From Micractinium sp. NFX-FRZ (taxonomy: Eukaryota > Chlorophyta > Trebouxiophyceae > Chlorellales > Chlorellaceae), in NCBI GenBank assembly GCA_029339195.1, contig JAPTJF010000593.1, forward strand, positions 1-32,086: a stretch of DNA of 32,086 nucleotides. Direction: 5' to 3'. Shown here one piece after another: positions 10,519-21,998 of this stretch. The first letter of the stretch is position 1; each line of letters opens with the position of its first letter. The position numbers were made by a program, and so were the translations under genes. A model generated the notes under the pieces. The model was not told the DNA's origin. It made no database searches and saw only the letters and a list, made by a program, of their open reading frames with translations.

Positions 10519-13500
10519 TTATTTGGAGGGGGCCGCCGGGTTGGGTGCGGGTGCCGGCTTCAGGCTGGCGCCAATGCCGAGGAGCTCCTGCACGAGAATC
10601 GACGCATCCGGCCTGCACACATCGCCAGCCAGCCAGCTCATCAAGCCACAGGGTGCGTGGAATGCAAGCCCGTGAGGTGTGCCCTGCTGGCTGCCGGGTG
10701 CTCCTCCGGGCGGGAGGCGGGGCGGAGGGTGCCCGAGCCGCACAGCGCAGAGCAGTGCAGCGCAGCGCAGCGCGACGGGGCAAGGCGCCAGGCAGGGCGG
10801 CACGGCACGGCACACAGGGTGCGCTGGCGGCGTGCAGGCATGCATGCGCACCTGGCCTGCGGGCTGAGGTGCCAGCAGCGCTGCATGAGGTCCGACAGGC
10901 GGGGCGGGCAGTGGTCTGGGATGGCGGGGCGGTAGCCCTGCTGAGTCACCAGGCAGATGATCTGTGCAGGGGGGCGCAGCGGGCACAGCAGGGGGCAGGG
11001 GGCAGGGAGGGCAGGGGTTGAGGGAGGCCCTGGCGCAGGCAAGTGAGCGGGTGGGGGCGGCAGCCTGCTAGCACCCACCTAGCACGGCGTGCCTGGTTCC
11101 GCTGCCAGCCCTTCCTGCCCAACTCCCCCCTTCAAATCATTAACCCACAGCAGGACGCCGCCTGTGGGTCCCCCAACGAAAACAAGAGCCTGGTGTGCCC
11201 CCTGCCTGTCTGACGGCTCGGGGAGCGCCCGCTGGCCTCCCGCACGCACCCTCCCGCACGCGCCACCCTGCCGCCCATCGCACCCTGACGGCACCCACCT
11301 GCATGGCCGGCATGCCCTGGAACGGCCCCTGGCCCGCCACCAGGGACCACATGAGCATGCCAAACGCGTACACATCGCACGCCCGCGTCAGCCGCCCGTC
11401 GGCCAGCAGCTCGGGGGCCGCAAAGCTGGCGGTGCCGTAGGTGCCGGTGTCGATGTGCGTCTGGTGCTCTCCCAGCAGCCGGGCCAGACCAAAGTCTGCC
11501 AGCTTGCACACGTACCCGCGCCGGTCTGCACGCTGCGTCTTGAGCAGCACGTTCTGGGGCTTCAGGTCTGCGGCAGGCGGGTGCGCAGGTGGGCGGGTGC
11601 GTGGTGGAAGGCAGTGTGGAGAATGGGCAGGGGCGGGGCAGCGCGCAGGCTTGGGCAACACAGCCGAGCGCTGCGCCTTCAGCAGCAGCAGCAAGGTTTC
11701 ATGCTCGATGCATCTGGCCAGGCGCAGGCGAGCGAGAAGGATGGATAGGAGGGGAGCCAAGGGGGCGAGGCAGGGGAGCATGGGGCCAGGGCGATGGGAT
11801 GGGCGCACAGAGAGCCCGGTGTTGCGTTGTGTGGAAGTGTAGCGGGGCGGCAGGCAGGGAACCCAAGTCGCGCGGTAGGCCACACTCCCAAGTGGGCGCA
11901 GACAGGAGGCAGGCAAGGGTGCCGACGGCCGCAGTCAGCGGCGCAGGCACCAGCGCTGAAGCGTCCAGCAACCCCACCATCTCCGCCACCCCACCTCCCA
12001 CCCACCACAGCCCCCGTGCGGAATGGGGCACCGGACTCCCAAAGGCGCAATGACCAACACACGCCGCACCATCTCCTCCCTACAACCCCCACCCACCTCC
12101 CACCCACCTCCCACCTGCCGCACCACGGTGCGGGGTGGGGCGGCGAGCTGCACAGGAACCACCACCAACGTCCCCACCATCTCCCGCCCTGATGCCCCCC
12201 CAGGGCCTCACCCCCGTGCAGTATGCCGCTGCTGTGCAGGTAGTCCAGCCCGCGCGCCACGTCCAGCAGGCAGAGCAGCACAGAGGACTGCGGGCGCAGG
12301 GGGCAGCAAGGCGGCTTGGACGCGACCTCAGGGCCAAAAGGTGCTTGCGGCAGGCAGGAAGGCAGGCAGGCAGGCAAGCGGTGGCTGGTACACACCGCCA
12401 CACTCGAGCAAGCCTCTCGGGTACTCCAGAGCCCTCATTTCTGTGCACCTAATTCTAACCAGTGGCCATTTGCCGCGCCCCGCCTCCCAAGTGTGACATG
12501 CAGAGGACCCGCCGCTCCTGTAAGGGCCGCAGAGCTGCCAGGCGCCGCATGCCCAGCTTGCTAGCGGCGCTGTCTGTCTGGACGGCCGCAGCCCCCGTGC
12601 TGAGCAGCGGCCACCTCTCTGCATGCAGGCGCACGGCGCGGCACTCACCACGTCGAACCCCGGCGGGTCCGCCTGCTTGTACCAGCCAGCCGAAATGGCG
12701 CTGGCCAGGCTGCCACGATCCGCCAGCTCAGACACCAGCCACGTCTCATACAGCCTGCACAGCATGGCAGCAGGACACGCGTCGAGGCAGCACGGCACGG
12801 CGTGGCACGTCATGGGGCAGCATGCACGTGTGGAGGCAGGCCGGCACGGCGTGGCACGCCATGACCTGCCCATGAAGCTGTGGCCATGAGGTCTGTGAGG
12901 CAGGCCAGCCCCACTGCACATGCATCCCTCCCTCCCACCGCCTCGCTCAACCCGCCTCCCTCCCACCGCCTTACTCACCCCGCCTCCAGCACGGCATGCA
13001 CAGGCATGACCTCCACATGGAGCTTGGGGTCTGTGAGGGACGGCACCACCTGGCGAGCAGCAGCACCAGCTGATGACTGCGGGCTGCTTAACCCCGAGCC
13101 GCCTGCACCCGCCCCCTTGCCGCCCGCTCCCCTGCTGCCGCCCTCGGTGCCGCTGCCCGTGCCGCTGCCGCTGCCGCTGCCCAGCAGGGCGCTGGCGCTG
13201 GCGCTGGTGCCGGGCTCGGAGGGGGAGGGGAGGGAGCTGCCTCCGGTGCCGCCGCCCGGGAGACCGGGCGGGCCGCTGCCGCAGCCGCTGGTTGGCGGGT
13301 CGCTGGGGTCTTCTGTGATCAGCTTGACCACACACATCTTGTAGGAGGCCAGCACGTTGGGGTGGGACAGCGCCATGCTGCACGCCAGCGGGTAAGGGGT
13401 GAGGGTGAGGGGTGGGAAGTGTGGGGGGGGCGGGTGCCCGGGGGTCACCATGGGGGTGGGACAGCGGCATGCTGCCGCTCCACAGGCAGGCAGGCAGGCA

Positions 13501-16473
13501 GGCAGCGGAGATGGTGAAACCCAGGGCTGCGCGGCTGCACAGCTTAAGGCGTGGATGTGCGGCTGAGCAGCCAGCCGCACGGCAAGCCTGGCTGCCACCT
13601 CAGCAGCTGCGCCAGGTCAGCACACGGGAAGCTTGAGCAGCTGGCGCAGGGTTGAGGAGCAGCTGGTGTGCTGGCAGGGGCTCAGCCCGGACCAATCTTG
13701 TGACCATGGTGTCAAGCAGCTGACTCGGGGTTAAGCAGCAGCTGCTGAGCTGGCGGGGATCACCTAAGCAGGGGCTCATGGCCCAGGTCGATCTTCTGGC
13801 CGTGCCCCACATGCGTTGCCACCACCTTGACAGCCACCGCCGTACCCTTCCACCTTCCTGCGCATGCGCGCTTGTGGGATGGGATGAGCACGAGTAGGCA
13901 GGCGGCACGTGCGTGCTGTGCGCCTGCCCAAGCAGGGGACGCAGCTGCCCCGGTCTGCCCTGCCCTGCCCTGCCCTGCCGGGCACCCCTTCCTGCCAACC
14001 AAAGGCTGGCAGTTGCCTAGCATGCGGTCGTTGAGAACAGCTGCCCTGGCGGGACGGCAACCCTGCAACTCATGCACACCCCAACCCATCCCCTGCACCC
14101 ATGCCCATCGGCTGGCAGCTGGTCCGCGCTGAGAGCAGCGCTTCATGTCAGTTCCCTGCTGCTACAACCCCCAACATGCACACGCACCTTTGTACACGTG
14201 CCCAAAGGCGCCCCTGCCCAGCACCCCTCCCAGCTGCAGGTCCTCTATGGGCCCCACCCTGCACGTGCACACACATGGGGAAGGCCCAAACAAGCAAAGG
14301 GGCGGGGTGGGACGGTTGGGAGGGGAGGGTGGGAGACGCACAGCCGGAGCAGTTGGGAGGGGCAGGGCTGCCAAACCACCCAAGCTGCACGTCCCCCCGG
14401 CGCCCCACGCTGCAGACAAAACGTGGGCTGGATGCATAGGGCGGAGCTCACACCCAATCACTCCAGTGATGCGGCTGCTGCGTGCAAGCACGCTTCACTC
14501 CATGGTCTTGAACCACAATTTCATCGCGGTCCCCACAGCTGCCGTGCACCCACGCTTTGCCACCCCTCCCGCCACCCCTCGCCATCCCCTGTAAAACAAC
14601 CCTGCAGGCACGGCCTGCCAGGTGGCCCCCAGCCACTCACCGCGACCTCCACAGGCTCCCGTGCACGCCTCCCCCGCCGCCGCCTCCCTGCTCCGCCGCC
14701 TCCGCGCTGAGCAGGCCCGAGCCTGCGCTGCCTGCGCTGCGTACGCCCTCCGCCTCGCCTGGCAGCAGCTGTAGGCCGCCCGCTAGCGCCCCGGCCTGCG
14801 CTGACAGCCGCCTGCTGCGCCTCCGCTGAAACACGGCGCCTGCCGCCACGGCTGCCACACCAGCCGGCACGCCCACGCCCACCACGACCCAGACCCAGCC
14901 GGGCGTGCCGCCGTCGCCGCCGGTGCCTCCGGCGCCGCCTGCTGAGCCGTCAGTGGGCGGGCTGCCGGCTGGCGTGCACGTCATGTTGGTGTTGGAAGCC
15001 TTGAAAGCGACGGTGCCGACTGCAGCAAGCGAAGGGCGCAAGGCAGGCCGGATAGGATGCATGCCCTCAGGCGCACCGCCAGCCAGCAAGAGGGAGGGGG
15101 CAGGCAGTTGCATGGCAGGCAGGCCGAGGCGGTGGCCCCCCTGCAGCACAGCCGGGCAGACCGCACAGCAGCTGCCGCCTGCTGTGCGAGCGGCCCCTGC
15201 CGGCGGCCGCTCCCCCTGCCTGCCTGCCTGCCTGCCTGGCTCACCCTGAGAGGCGTCTGTTGCGTTCAGCGTGGGCAGGGGGAGGGAGAAGTTGGTGAAA
15301 GTGGCGGTGAGCTCGTCGTCGCCCAGCACCACCGAGCCGCCGCCCGCAAGCTCCTGTAGCTGCGCCACTTGGCTGGCGATTGTTTGAGAGCTGCAGGAGG
15401 CCGAGGGGTAGAGCTTGATGCGGCAGCCCGCAAAGAAGAACTGCGGGCAGGCGGGGGCGAGGGAGGGGGTGTACGTGAGCGGCGCCCTGCTAAATGGCCC
15501 ACCGCATGTCGGCACGCTGCTGTCAAAGCGCCACCGCAGCGGGCTGGCGGCTTGCCGGCACATGAAGGCTCATGAAGCACCGAGGGGGTCCGTGTTCGAG
15601 GTGGCACAGTGCTGCCAACACACAGCAAGTGCATGGGGGCCTTGGGTGCTGCTGACAGGCAGCTGCCGGCCAGGTCAGCGCACCGAGGCGGCAGGGTCAG
15701 CGGTGACTGCAGGCCAGATGGGCAAGCCGTCAATGACGGTGTCGACGCCTTCCGGCGGTGCCGGCCCGCGCACCAGACCTGCCGGGGAGCAGCGGGCGGG
15801 ATGGCCGGGCACAACGGTGGGCAGCACGAGCGAGCAGGCGGGGCAGGGAGGGGGCGAAGAAGCCAGCAGGCAGGCAGGGAGCTCCCAGCGGCCTGCGGGC
15901 CAGCGCAGCTCAGATAAGAGCATGCAACACCAGAGCCCCGCAACATGATTTGGTGGCAGGAGCAGGCATGCACGGCGTGAGTGGTTGTGCCTGTTGGCCC
16001 CACCCCAACCGTGCCCCCGCACGCACCGCTGATGTTCAGGCTCGCCAGCACCAGCGTGCTTCCGGCCTGCACATTCAGCAGGAGCTGCACGCCTCCAAAG
16101 TCTAGGCCCCGCAGGCCATCGCCAGCTGCAAACGGGGAGAGAGAGCGGGTTGAGAGGATGCGCTGGGCGGCGGCAGCGGTGGGCCACCTCCCCGCCTCCC
16201 CGCGCTCCGCGTACCCGATTGCAGCCAGAGCGTCTTCCCGTCTGCCAGCTGAAATGGGAGGTCATAGCCTGCCGCTATGCTGTCCTGCGACAGGAAAATG
16301 TCGGTCTGCAACGCGATCGCCGCGTTGCCTTGAATGCTCTCAAGAGCGTCAAGGAACTGAGCAGAGGTGCTCACGGCCACCACCTCGACAGGCGCAACCT
16401 GCGCGCCGCACCGCCAGCCCCTGCCGAACAACACTAGCAGCAGGGCTAGCCACGCCGCTGCATGGCGGGGCAT
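10519..16473 (-). CDS. Receptor-like TKL protein kinase (gene C)
   Basis: Thirteen exons, complement: 16215..16473, 16027..16125, 15684..15778, 15245..15440, 14641..15019, 14188..14258, 13764..13857, 12979..13377, 12649..12754, 12212..12287, 11299..11567, 10852..10961, 10519..10612. They join in phase to 748 aa. The ATG at 16471-16473 opens a signal peptide (about 1-24, core WLALLLVLF). The ectodomain (25-256) is hydrophobic and beta-rich, with repeats like LLLNVQAGSTLVLASLNIS that suggest a beta-helix. One membrane segment lies at about 257-280. The cytosolic kinase has the loop GRGAFGHV (357-364), Lys377 in VAVK, HGDLKPQN (590-597), DFG (616-618) and AAPE, so it looks active but is non-RD (Arg of HRD is Gly). 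A Gly/Ser-rich insert of about 90 residues (roughly 422-510) sits between beta-4 and beta-5. Ligand and substrate are unknown; a plasma-membrane sensor role is inferred. Confidence 0.9.
13482..13504. repeat. (CAGG)n microsatellite
   Basis: About six CAGG units in intron 7 of gene C. Shorter runs of the same motif occur in many introns of the window, for example at 4130-4145, 12359-12374 and 15218-15238. Confidence 0.85.
13649..13805. repeat. Tandem duplication over the exon 7 donor of gene C
   Basis: A copy at about 13649-13711 resembles the segment from about 13729 to 13805. Shared pieces include GCAGGGGCTCA and the GATCTTCTGGCC-like stretch of exon 7. The second copy spans the exon-7 splice donor (13761-13763); the first lacks the donor interval. 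It is another exon-edge copy inside an intron. Confidence 0.6.
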
Positions 16474-17150
16474 GAGATCGCCCAAAGTCGCAGAAAAGAA
16501 CGGAATTTTGCGGGCCGGGGCGAGGGGCGAGGCATGTGGCCCAACCCACAGTGTGGGGCCAGGACGAGCTGGCGGTGTGCGCCGGCGCCCTCGGTTGTGG
16601 CAGGGGAGTGGCAGAGCACAGCATGCTGCTCAGAGGGGCCGTGGGTCCCCAGTATCCGTGAGTGTCCTCTTCAGCAGTACTCGATGTCATAGAGGGCACA
16701 GGCGGCCGGCATGGATTGGTGGGTGGGGGCAGCAGGGGGCGCGCCCCTGGGGATGCTACCGCCCAGCCAGCCACTGGCCAGCCTCATGATTGCAGTGAGT
16801 AGGCGTTGGGCTGATGTATGCGCCACTGCATGCATATGCGAGCTACATGTGCATGTGTGTGTGTAACAGAAAAGCTGTGTGCTGCTGGCCTGAATCATTT
16901 CCTGGGAGGCGCTGTCCACTTGCCCTCTGCCGAGGGGCCAGCCTGTGGCGCCATGGGCACATGTGGCCCCCGCAGCCCCCTGTGCTGCCCGTGCTTGGAA
17001 CTGCCTTGCAGCCACGCACCCCAAGCATCACCCCCTTGCACATGCGACCCCGACCAGCCAGACCTCTGCAAGCTGTGCTGCAGCATCTGCATGCATGGGT
17101 TGACACCCACACCTGACCAACGACATACTGTTTTGACAGCGGGGGGTTGT

Positions 17151-17175
17151 GTGGGGGGGGCGCAGCCCCCCCCAC
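17151..17175. repeat. Perfect G-tract/C-tract inverted repeat
   Basis: GTGGGGGGGGC and GCCCCCCCCAC form 11-base arms around the 3-base loop GCA. The structure can fold as a hairpin in either strand, and the G tract may adopt other forms. It lies beside an A/T-rich segment in the C-D intergenic region. Confidence 0.9.
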
Positions 17176-17666
17176 CCTGGAAATTTTGGTTCGCCACCCC
17201 ACTCATTCATCACATCTTATCGATTAAAGATAAAGTACAGGCGCTTGGGGGGTTTGGTGCCTCTTTTCTCCTCCCGTCGAGCGAGGGGGAAGGGCGCCGG
17301 CGCGTCGCTGGCGCCAGAGCAGACCGCTTTGGACGCATTGCTGTTAGAGGCCCAAGCGTGCCAGGAGGTGCAGGCAGGCAGCGCATCAGGAGCACGCTGC
17401 TGGTACGCACGACCCACAGCCGGGCAGGCTGAGACCACGAGATGAACGGAGGCCCCGTGCCCGCTGTCCTTCCTTGCCAGTGGGCAGCCCACCATGGGCA
17501 GCCCACCAAACAGCACAGCACACACTTCCAACCATTAACCATCAAGATACGAGCGCACCACAACAGCAACCTTGATCCGCTGCCCCACACTGCCTGATAA
17601 CACCTGCTTACATGCTTACACATGTACGACCACCCGCACACCGCGTTGTACGACCACGTTGCGCGT

Positions 17667-17671
17667 TTACA
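17667..17671 (-). terminator. TGTAA polyadenylation motif, gene D
   Basis: It reads TGTAA on the minus strand, about 350 bases past the gene D stop. Two further copies follow at 17616-17620 and 17608-17612, so the exact site is open. Confidence 0.5.
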
Positions 17672-17697
17672 GATCGCAGTAGCTGCCATGGTCAACT

Positions 17698-17758
17698 GTC
17701 GAATCATAAACATCTGTCAAACGAAAAAAAACTTTCAAATCATAAACAACTGTCAAAC
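17698..17758. repeat. A/T-rich direct repeat
   Basis: AATCATAAACATCTGTCAAA (17701-17720) recurs with one change as AATCATAAACAACTGTCAAA (17737-17756), separated by an A-rich spacer. The base composition is strikingly unlike the surrounding GC-rich DNA. It lies in the predicted 3' UTR of gene D. Confidence 0.8.
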
Positions 17759-18017
17759 ATTCATAAAAGATACACGTCGCAGTGCTGCAGTGCTAAAGGG
17801 AAGTTCAATGGAGGGTGCTACAGTGCTGGTGGGCTGCAGTGTCGGTCCCCGGGCCGAGTGGGAGGGGGTAAGCAGCCGGGCAGACAGCCGGGCATACAGG
17901 CGGGCAAGGTTGCTGGCCGGGCCAAGGATAGGTGGGCAGGCAGGGCAGGCGGACGGGAGGGCAGATGGTTGGGCAAGCGCGGCTGCAAAGCTGCAGCACG
18001 ACCACCGCGCGCGGCGC

Positions 18018-21000
18018 TCATCCGCCGCCCTCGCCGCCCAGCTGGCGCAGGCGCTGCATGACGTCCTGCGCTGAGGGGCGTGCTTTGGGGTCCAGGCTCA
18101 GCATCTGCATCATCAGGTCTGCCACCGCCTGGGGGCACTCCTCGGGGACGCGGGGGGAGCGCAGGTGGCCGCGGACCGGCTTCTCCCCCGTGATGATCTG
18201 CAGGGGGGGTGGGGCATGTGCACGGTATGGGCCCGAGAATAGTGGCCCATTTGCCGGGGGTGGTTTGTGTGTATGTGTGGCGAAGAAAAGAGGGGGTGTT
18301 TGCTTGGTGCAGGGGCAAGGCGACGTGACAGGGTTGGAGGGAGTGGGCCGCTGCATGTCAGGACAGTGTTGTGTTTTGGGGGCGGAGCAGGCCAGCACGC
18401 CACAGACAGGGCGGGGCCGACACGCCCGCCAGCTGCTGGCGGCCTGTCGCTCTCCCCACAATGTGCGGCACCCTGCCCGCCAGCGCCCGCGCTCACTTCC
18501 CACAGGACCACGCCAAAGCTGTACACGTCCACGGCGGATGTGCAGTTCTGGCCGCCCATCAGCACCTCTGCGCACGGCAGGAGGGGGACGGTGTTTGGGC
18601 ACGTCTGCCAGCAGGTCTAGTCTACTGCATCGCAGCACAGAGGCCAACGCATGAACAGCAAGAGCTGTCGCGCGCCGCGCCTGCCACCCCTGCTCACCCA
18701 CCGCCGCCAACTGCCGCGCCTGCCTGTGGCCCAGCGGGCGGGCAGGGCTCACCCGGTGCAATCCACGCAAACGTCCCAATCTGCGGCAGGTCTGAGAGGT
18801 AGGTGCCGTGCTGGATGCGGGCCAGCCCCACGTCTGCCAGCTTGGCGGTGCCGCTCCCCGTCAGCAGCACGTTGCACGACTTGACTGCAGTGGACAGCGC
18901 GGGAGCGGGAGCAGGAGGCGGGAGTGGCAGCAGATGGCTGGGTGGCAGGGCAGCACGGCGAGTGTGGGTGGGAGTGGGGGTGGGTGGCGATGGCAGGAGC
19001 GACAATGTTGTTAGCACTTTGCACGAGTCGAGCCGCACGGCGGGGCAGGAGCAGCAGCAGCGGCAGAGGCCTCCTAGGAGGACAGGCGTCAGCGTGCTGA
19101 GAACAGCGAGGGGAGAGCGGCAGAGGCAGCCCATTGCCACCCCACGTGGAGCCGACACGGTTGTGCCGCCTACACCACCAGGAGCACGTGACGACAGCCG
19201 CGACACTTCTGTGCGCCCTCACCACCCCCGCCTCCCCTGCACTGCACTGCCCTGCCCTCCCGCCCACACCCCTCCCTGAGTTCCATCCCCTCAGATCACC
19301 CTCTCACCATCCAGGTGCACAATGCCCCGCGCATGCAGCACGTTCAGCGCCTTGGCAACCTCGTACGCGATGCGCCGCCCGCGCCGGTGCCTGCATGGCA
19401 TGTGCAACGGGGTGCTGTGGGCAGGGCGGCACGCATCTGATGCAGTGCGCCGGCCATGGCGACCCTGCAGCGTGCAGCAGTTGGCCCACGAGGAGGAGCC
19501 AAGGCAGCCGGCTGCGCCACCAAAGGCGTCGTCCCCACGCCATGGCCCCCGCACCACACAGCTCGCCCCGCCGTCTCACCAGCTGAACAGGCGCTCCTCG
19601 CTGCCGCTGGCCTTGAGCTCCAGCGCCTTCATCAAATCCCGGCCCCCGCAGTACTCCTGCCAGGGGAGAGGGGCCAGGTGGCAGCACTCTCACATGAAGG
19701 CCAGCCAGTGCAAGGGTGCAGAGAGGAGGTGCGCATGGTGGGGCACATGTGGGCACGCCCCCACAGCTGCAGGCCCCCCACAGTTGCACCTCAAACTTCA
19801 TCCCCCGGGCCCCCCATACAAGCGCCTCACCATCAGCAGCATGCCGCGTGGGCCCGACAGCGCCACCCCATACAGCGCGACAATGTTGGCGTGGCGCAAA
19901 GAGTGCAGCCGCTCAGCCTCCTGTGGGACGGCCGGTGTGTGTGTGTGGGGGGGGTGAGCCCAAGGTTGGTTGGTTGGTGGAAGGCCAGCGCCGGCGCCAG
20001 CTCAGCGGGGGTGCTCAAGCGGTGGGTGGGGATGCCTGCACACGTGCGCCTCGCCTATCAGCAGGCTGGGCTGCGCCGCCAGCTCGGCAGCAGCGCTGCC
20101 CCGCCGCCTCTGCCGGCTCAGGTGCAGCTGCTCAGCCTCGCAGGCCGCAATGTGCCGCACCAGCTCGGGGAGGGGCGCCTCCTCACTGCCAGCGCCACCC
20201 GAGGAGGAGGAGGCGGAAACGCCCGCCTCGCCGCCGGGCAGGCCCCCGCCGCCGCCGCCGCTGTGCTGCTGGCTGCTGCCGCCGCCGCTGCGCGTGAGGA
20301 TTCGGGGCGCGCTGCCGCTGCTGTGGCACTCTGGCGCACTGCCTGGGCTGGTGACGGTGCCGCTATCGCAGCACCCCCCCGCCTCGTCAGCAACACTTCG
20401 ACCCTGTGCCAGCATGGCACCAGAGGCGCCCTTGGCCGTGCCAGGCATGCTGCCGCGCAGGCTGCGCTGCCTGTGCCGCTGCCGCAGCAGCAGCCAGCCG
20501 GCGAGGACGAGGGCCGCAGCGCCCAGCACCGCGCCCACCGCAATCCCAGCAATGGCGCCACCCGCCAGGCCGCCCCCGCCGCCGTCCGCTGGCGCTGGCG
20601 GGGCGCCCGCCCCTTCCCCAGTTCCGCCGCTGCCGTCGTCTATTCTGCTGAGAGTTGCCACGAGCGGAGACACAAATTCGGCTGTTACAGGGTCGGCTGC
20701 CGTGACCAGGAGCGCCACAAGCTGGGAGCAGCCGTCGGTACCTGCAGGACCCCACGGTGGGTGGGTGGGTGGGTGAGGGGGCTCGCCTTCAAAGCGCCCC
20801 GGCGGCTTGCTCGCCCAAACTGGGGCCATTGGGAGGCCGGCAGCACGCTGGCTGGGGGCATCTCCTTGTTCGTCACGCCGCCCGTCCGCCCCCTGCGCGG
20901 CAGGGCAGGGCCCATCCCACTTCCACCCCCCACCCACCCCCATAGTACCTCCAGCTGGCACCCACTCGCCCACACGCGCCCCACCTACCACCCCACCTAC

Positions 21001-21998
21001 CACCCCACTGCCGCCCACCCACCTTCGGGGTACACAACAATGCTCCGGCAGGCGCTGCTTGCATTGCAGGCCACGGCCGCCGCGTCAACGGATGCAAAGG
21101 CGCACTTCCTAGCAACGGACTGCGGGCACCGCAGGTCGGCACCCGCGACCCCCTGTGCCGCAACACCCACGTAGCCGGGGGTGGCGGGCGGCATGTAGCG
21201 CACCGGGAAGCCTGCGGGCAGGTGCGGGGTGGGCGGTGCAGGGCAAGGCGGAAGGCAGAGTAGGCGGGCAACCAACAAGCGGGGCGCTGGGCAGCACCCA
21301 GCACGCTACACACACAGCTTGGGGCAGATCGCTACACACACAGCTTGGGGCAGATCGCTGCATGCCAGGGTGGCTCGGGTTGCTCCTTTCTTGCAGCCTG
21401 CACGCTGCGGCACCGTGTGCTGGTTCCTCCCTCGAGGGGTATCCAGAGGTCCAGGCTCAAGGTGTGCCATTGCACCCGCCCTGCGAGGTGGTTCCTGTCT
21501 GTTGGGGGGCCACCCCCCATCTTAACGGTACAGCACGCTAGGAATGGCAGTGTGCACCCGCCTGCAGGCAACGTGGGTGCACCCACCCTGCAGGCAATGC
21601 ACACCTGCGTCGGTTTACGGGACAATGCAGGCAGGAGGGCACACAGCCTGCCATGCCAGCGCGCACAGAGACCAGGCACAGGACTGCTTGTGGGACCGGC
21701 ACCCAGCCGGCGGCAGCGGCCGCAGGGGCTGTCGAGTGCAGGCCCTTGCGGCCGCACCTGGACGTCAACAGTGGTTGAAAAGCACGCACTGCGGCTCTGC
21801 CCGACACTTCTCAGCGCAATCCTGCACTTCAACCAGCCGCCCTTGCTCGGCCCAGGCAACGCCGGGAGCTAGGGTAACGGGGCCGCTAGAGTCGGAGGTG
21901 ACGAAAGAGTCGCCCGGACGCAGAGGCGCTCCTGCCGGTGCGGAAGCGCACGCGCGTAGGGCACAGGTGCACAGCAACAGGGCAAGGAGCAGCGTCAT
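18018..21998 (-). CDS. Receptor-like TKL kinase, N-lobe not recognisable (gene D)
   Basis: Nine exons, complement: 21770..21998, 21023..21211, 20044..20741, 19831..19920, 19580..19656, 19308..19390, 18753..18884, 18497..18567, 18018..18197. They join in phase to 582 aa. The signal peptide is at about 1-19 (TLLLALLLCTCAL). The ectodomain (20-199) is Cys-rich (C61, C65, C71, C77, C105, C113, C125, C131, C144), with a DCAEKC...C motif resembling PAN/apple-like modules of algal receptor kinases. The membrane segment is at about 200-226. A Ser/Gly-rich linker leads to the kinase, which begins near helix C (EAERLHSLRHANIVALYG, 373-390). HLDVKSCN (453-460) keeps the catalytic Asp455, DFG is DVG (473-475), and IAPE and DVYSFGVVLWE follow, with a full C-lobe. 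No Gly loop or VAIK Lys was found. The first donor, GTTGAC, is weak but restores Cys77 in phase. Function may be scaffold-like or need an unrecognised N-lobe. Confidence 0.85.

Larger units (their letters stand above)
16474..18017. promoter_or_regulatory. Gene C upstream region and gene D 3' flank
   Basis: Gene C starts at 16473 and gene D ends at 18018, both on the minus strand. The right part should be the 3' UTR of D, with several TGTAA motifs at 17608-17671. The left part should hold the promoter of C. The interval also contains a perfect GC hairpin (17151-17175) and two A/T-rich stretches (about 17180-17240 and 17695-17775). No coding exon chain was recognised. Confidence 0.4.

Noticed and set aside
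16474..16485. Upstream TTG-initiated extension of gene C (four extra codons)
   Set aside because: The codon at 16483-16485 is TTG. The ATG at 16471-16473 directly precedes a good signal peptide.
19456..21174. A 572-codon plus-strand open frame, the longest in the window
   Set aside because: It lies antisense to kinase D exons with clear motifs and is Ala/Pro/Arg-rich with no domain. Long antisense frames are expected opposite GC3-rich coding exons.
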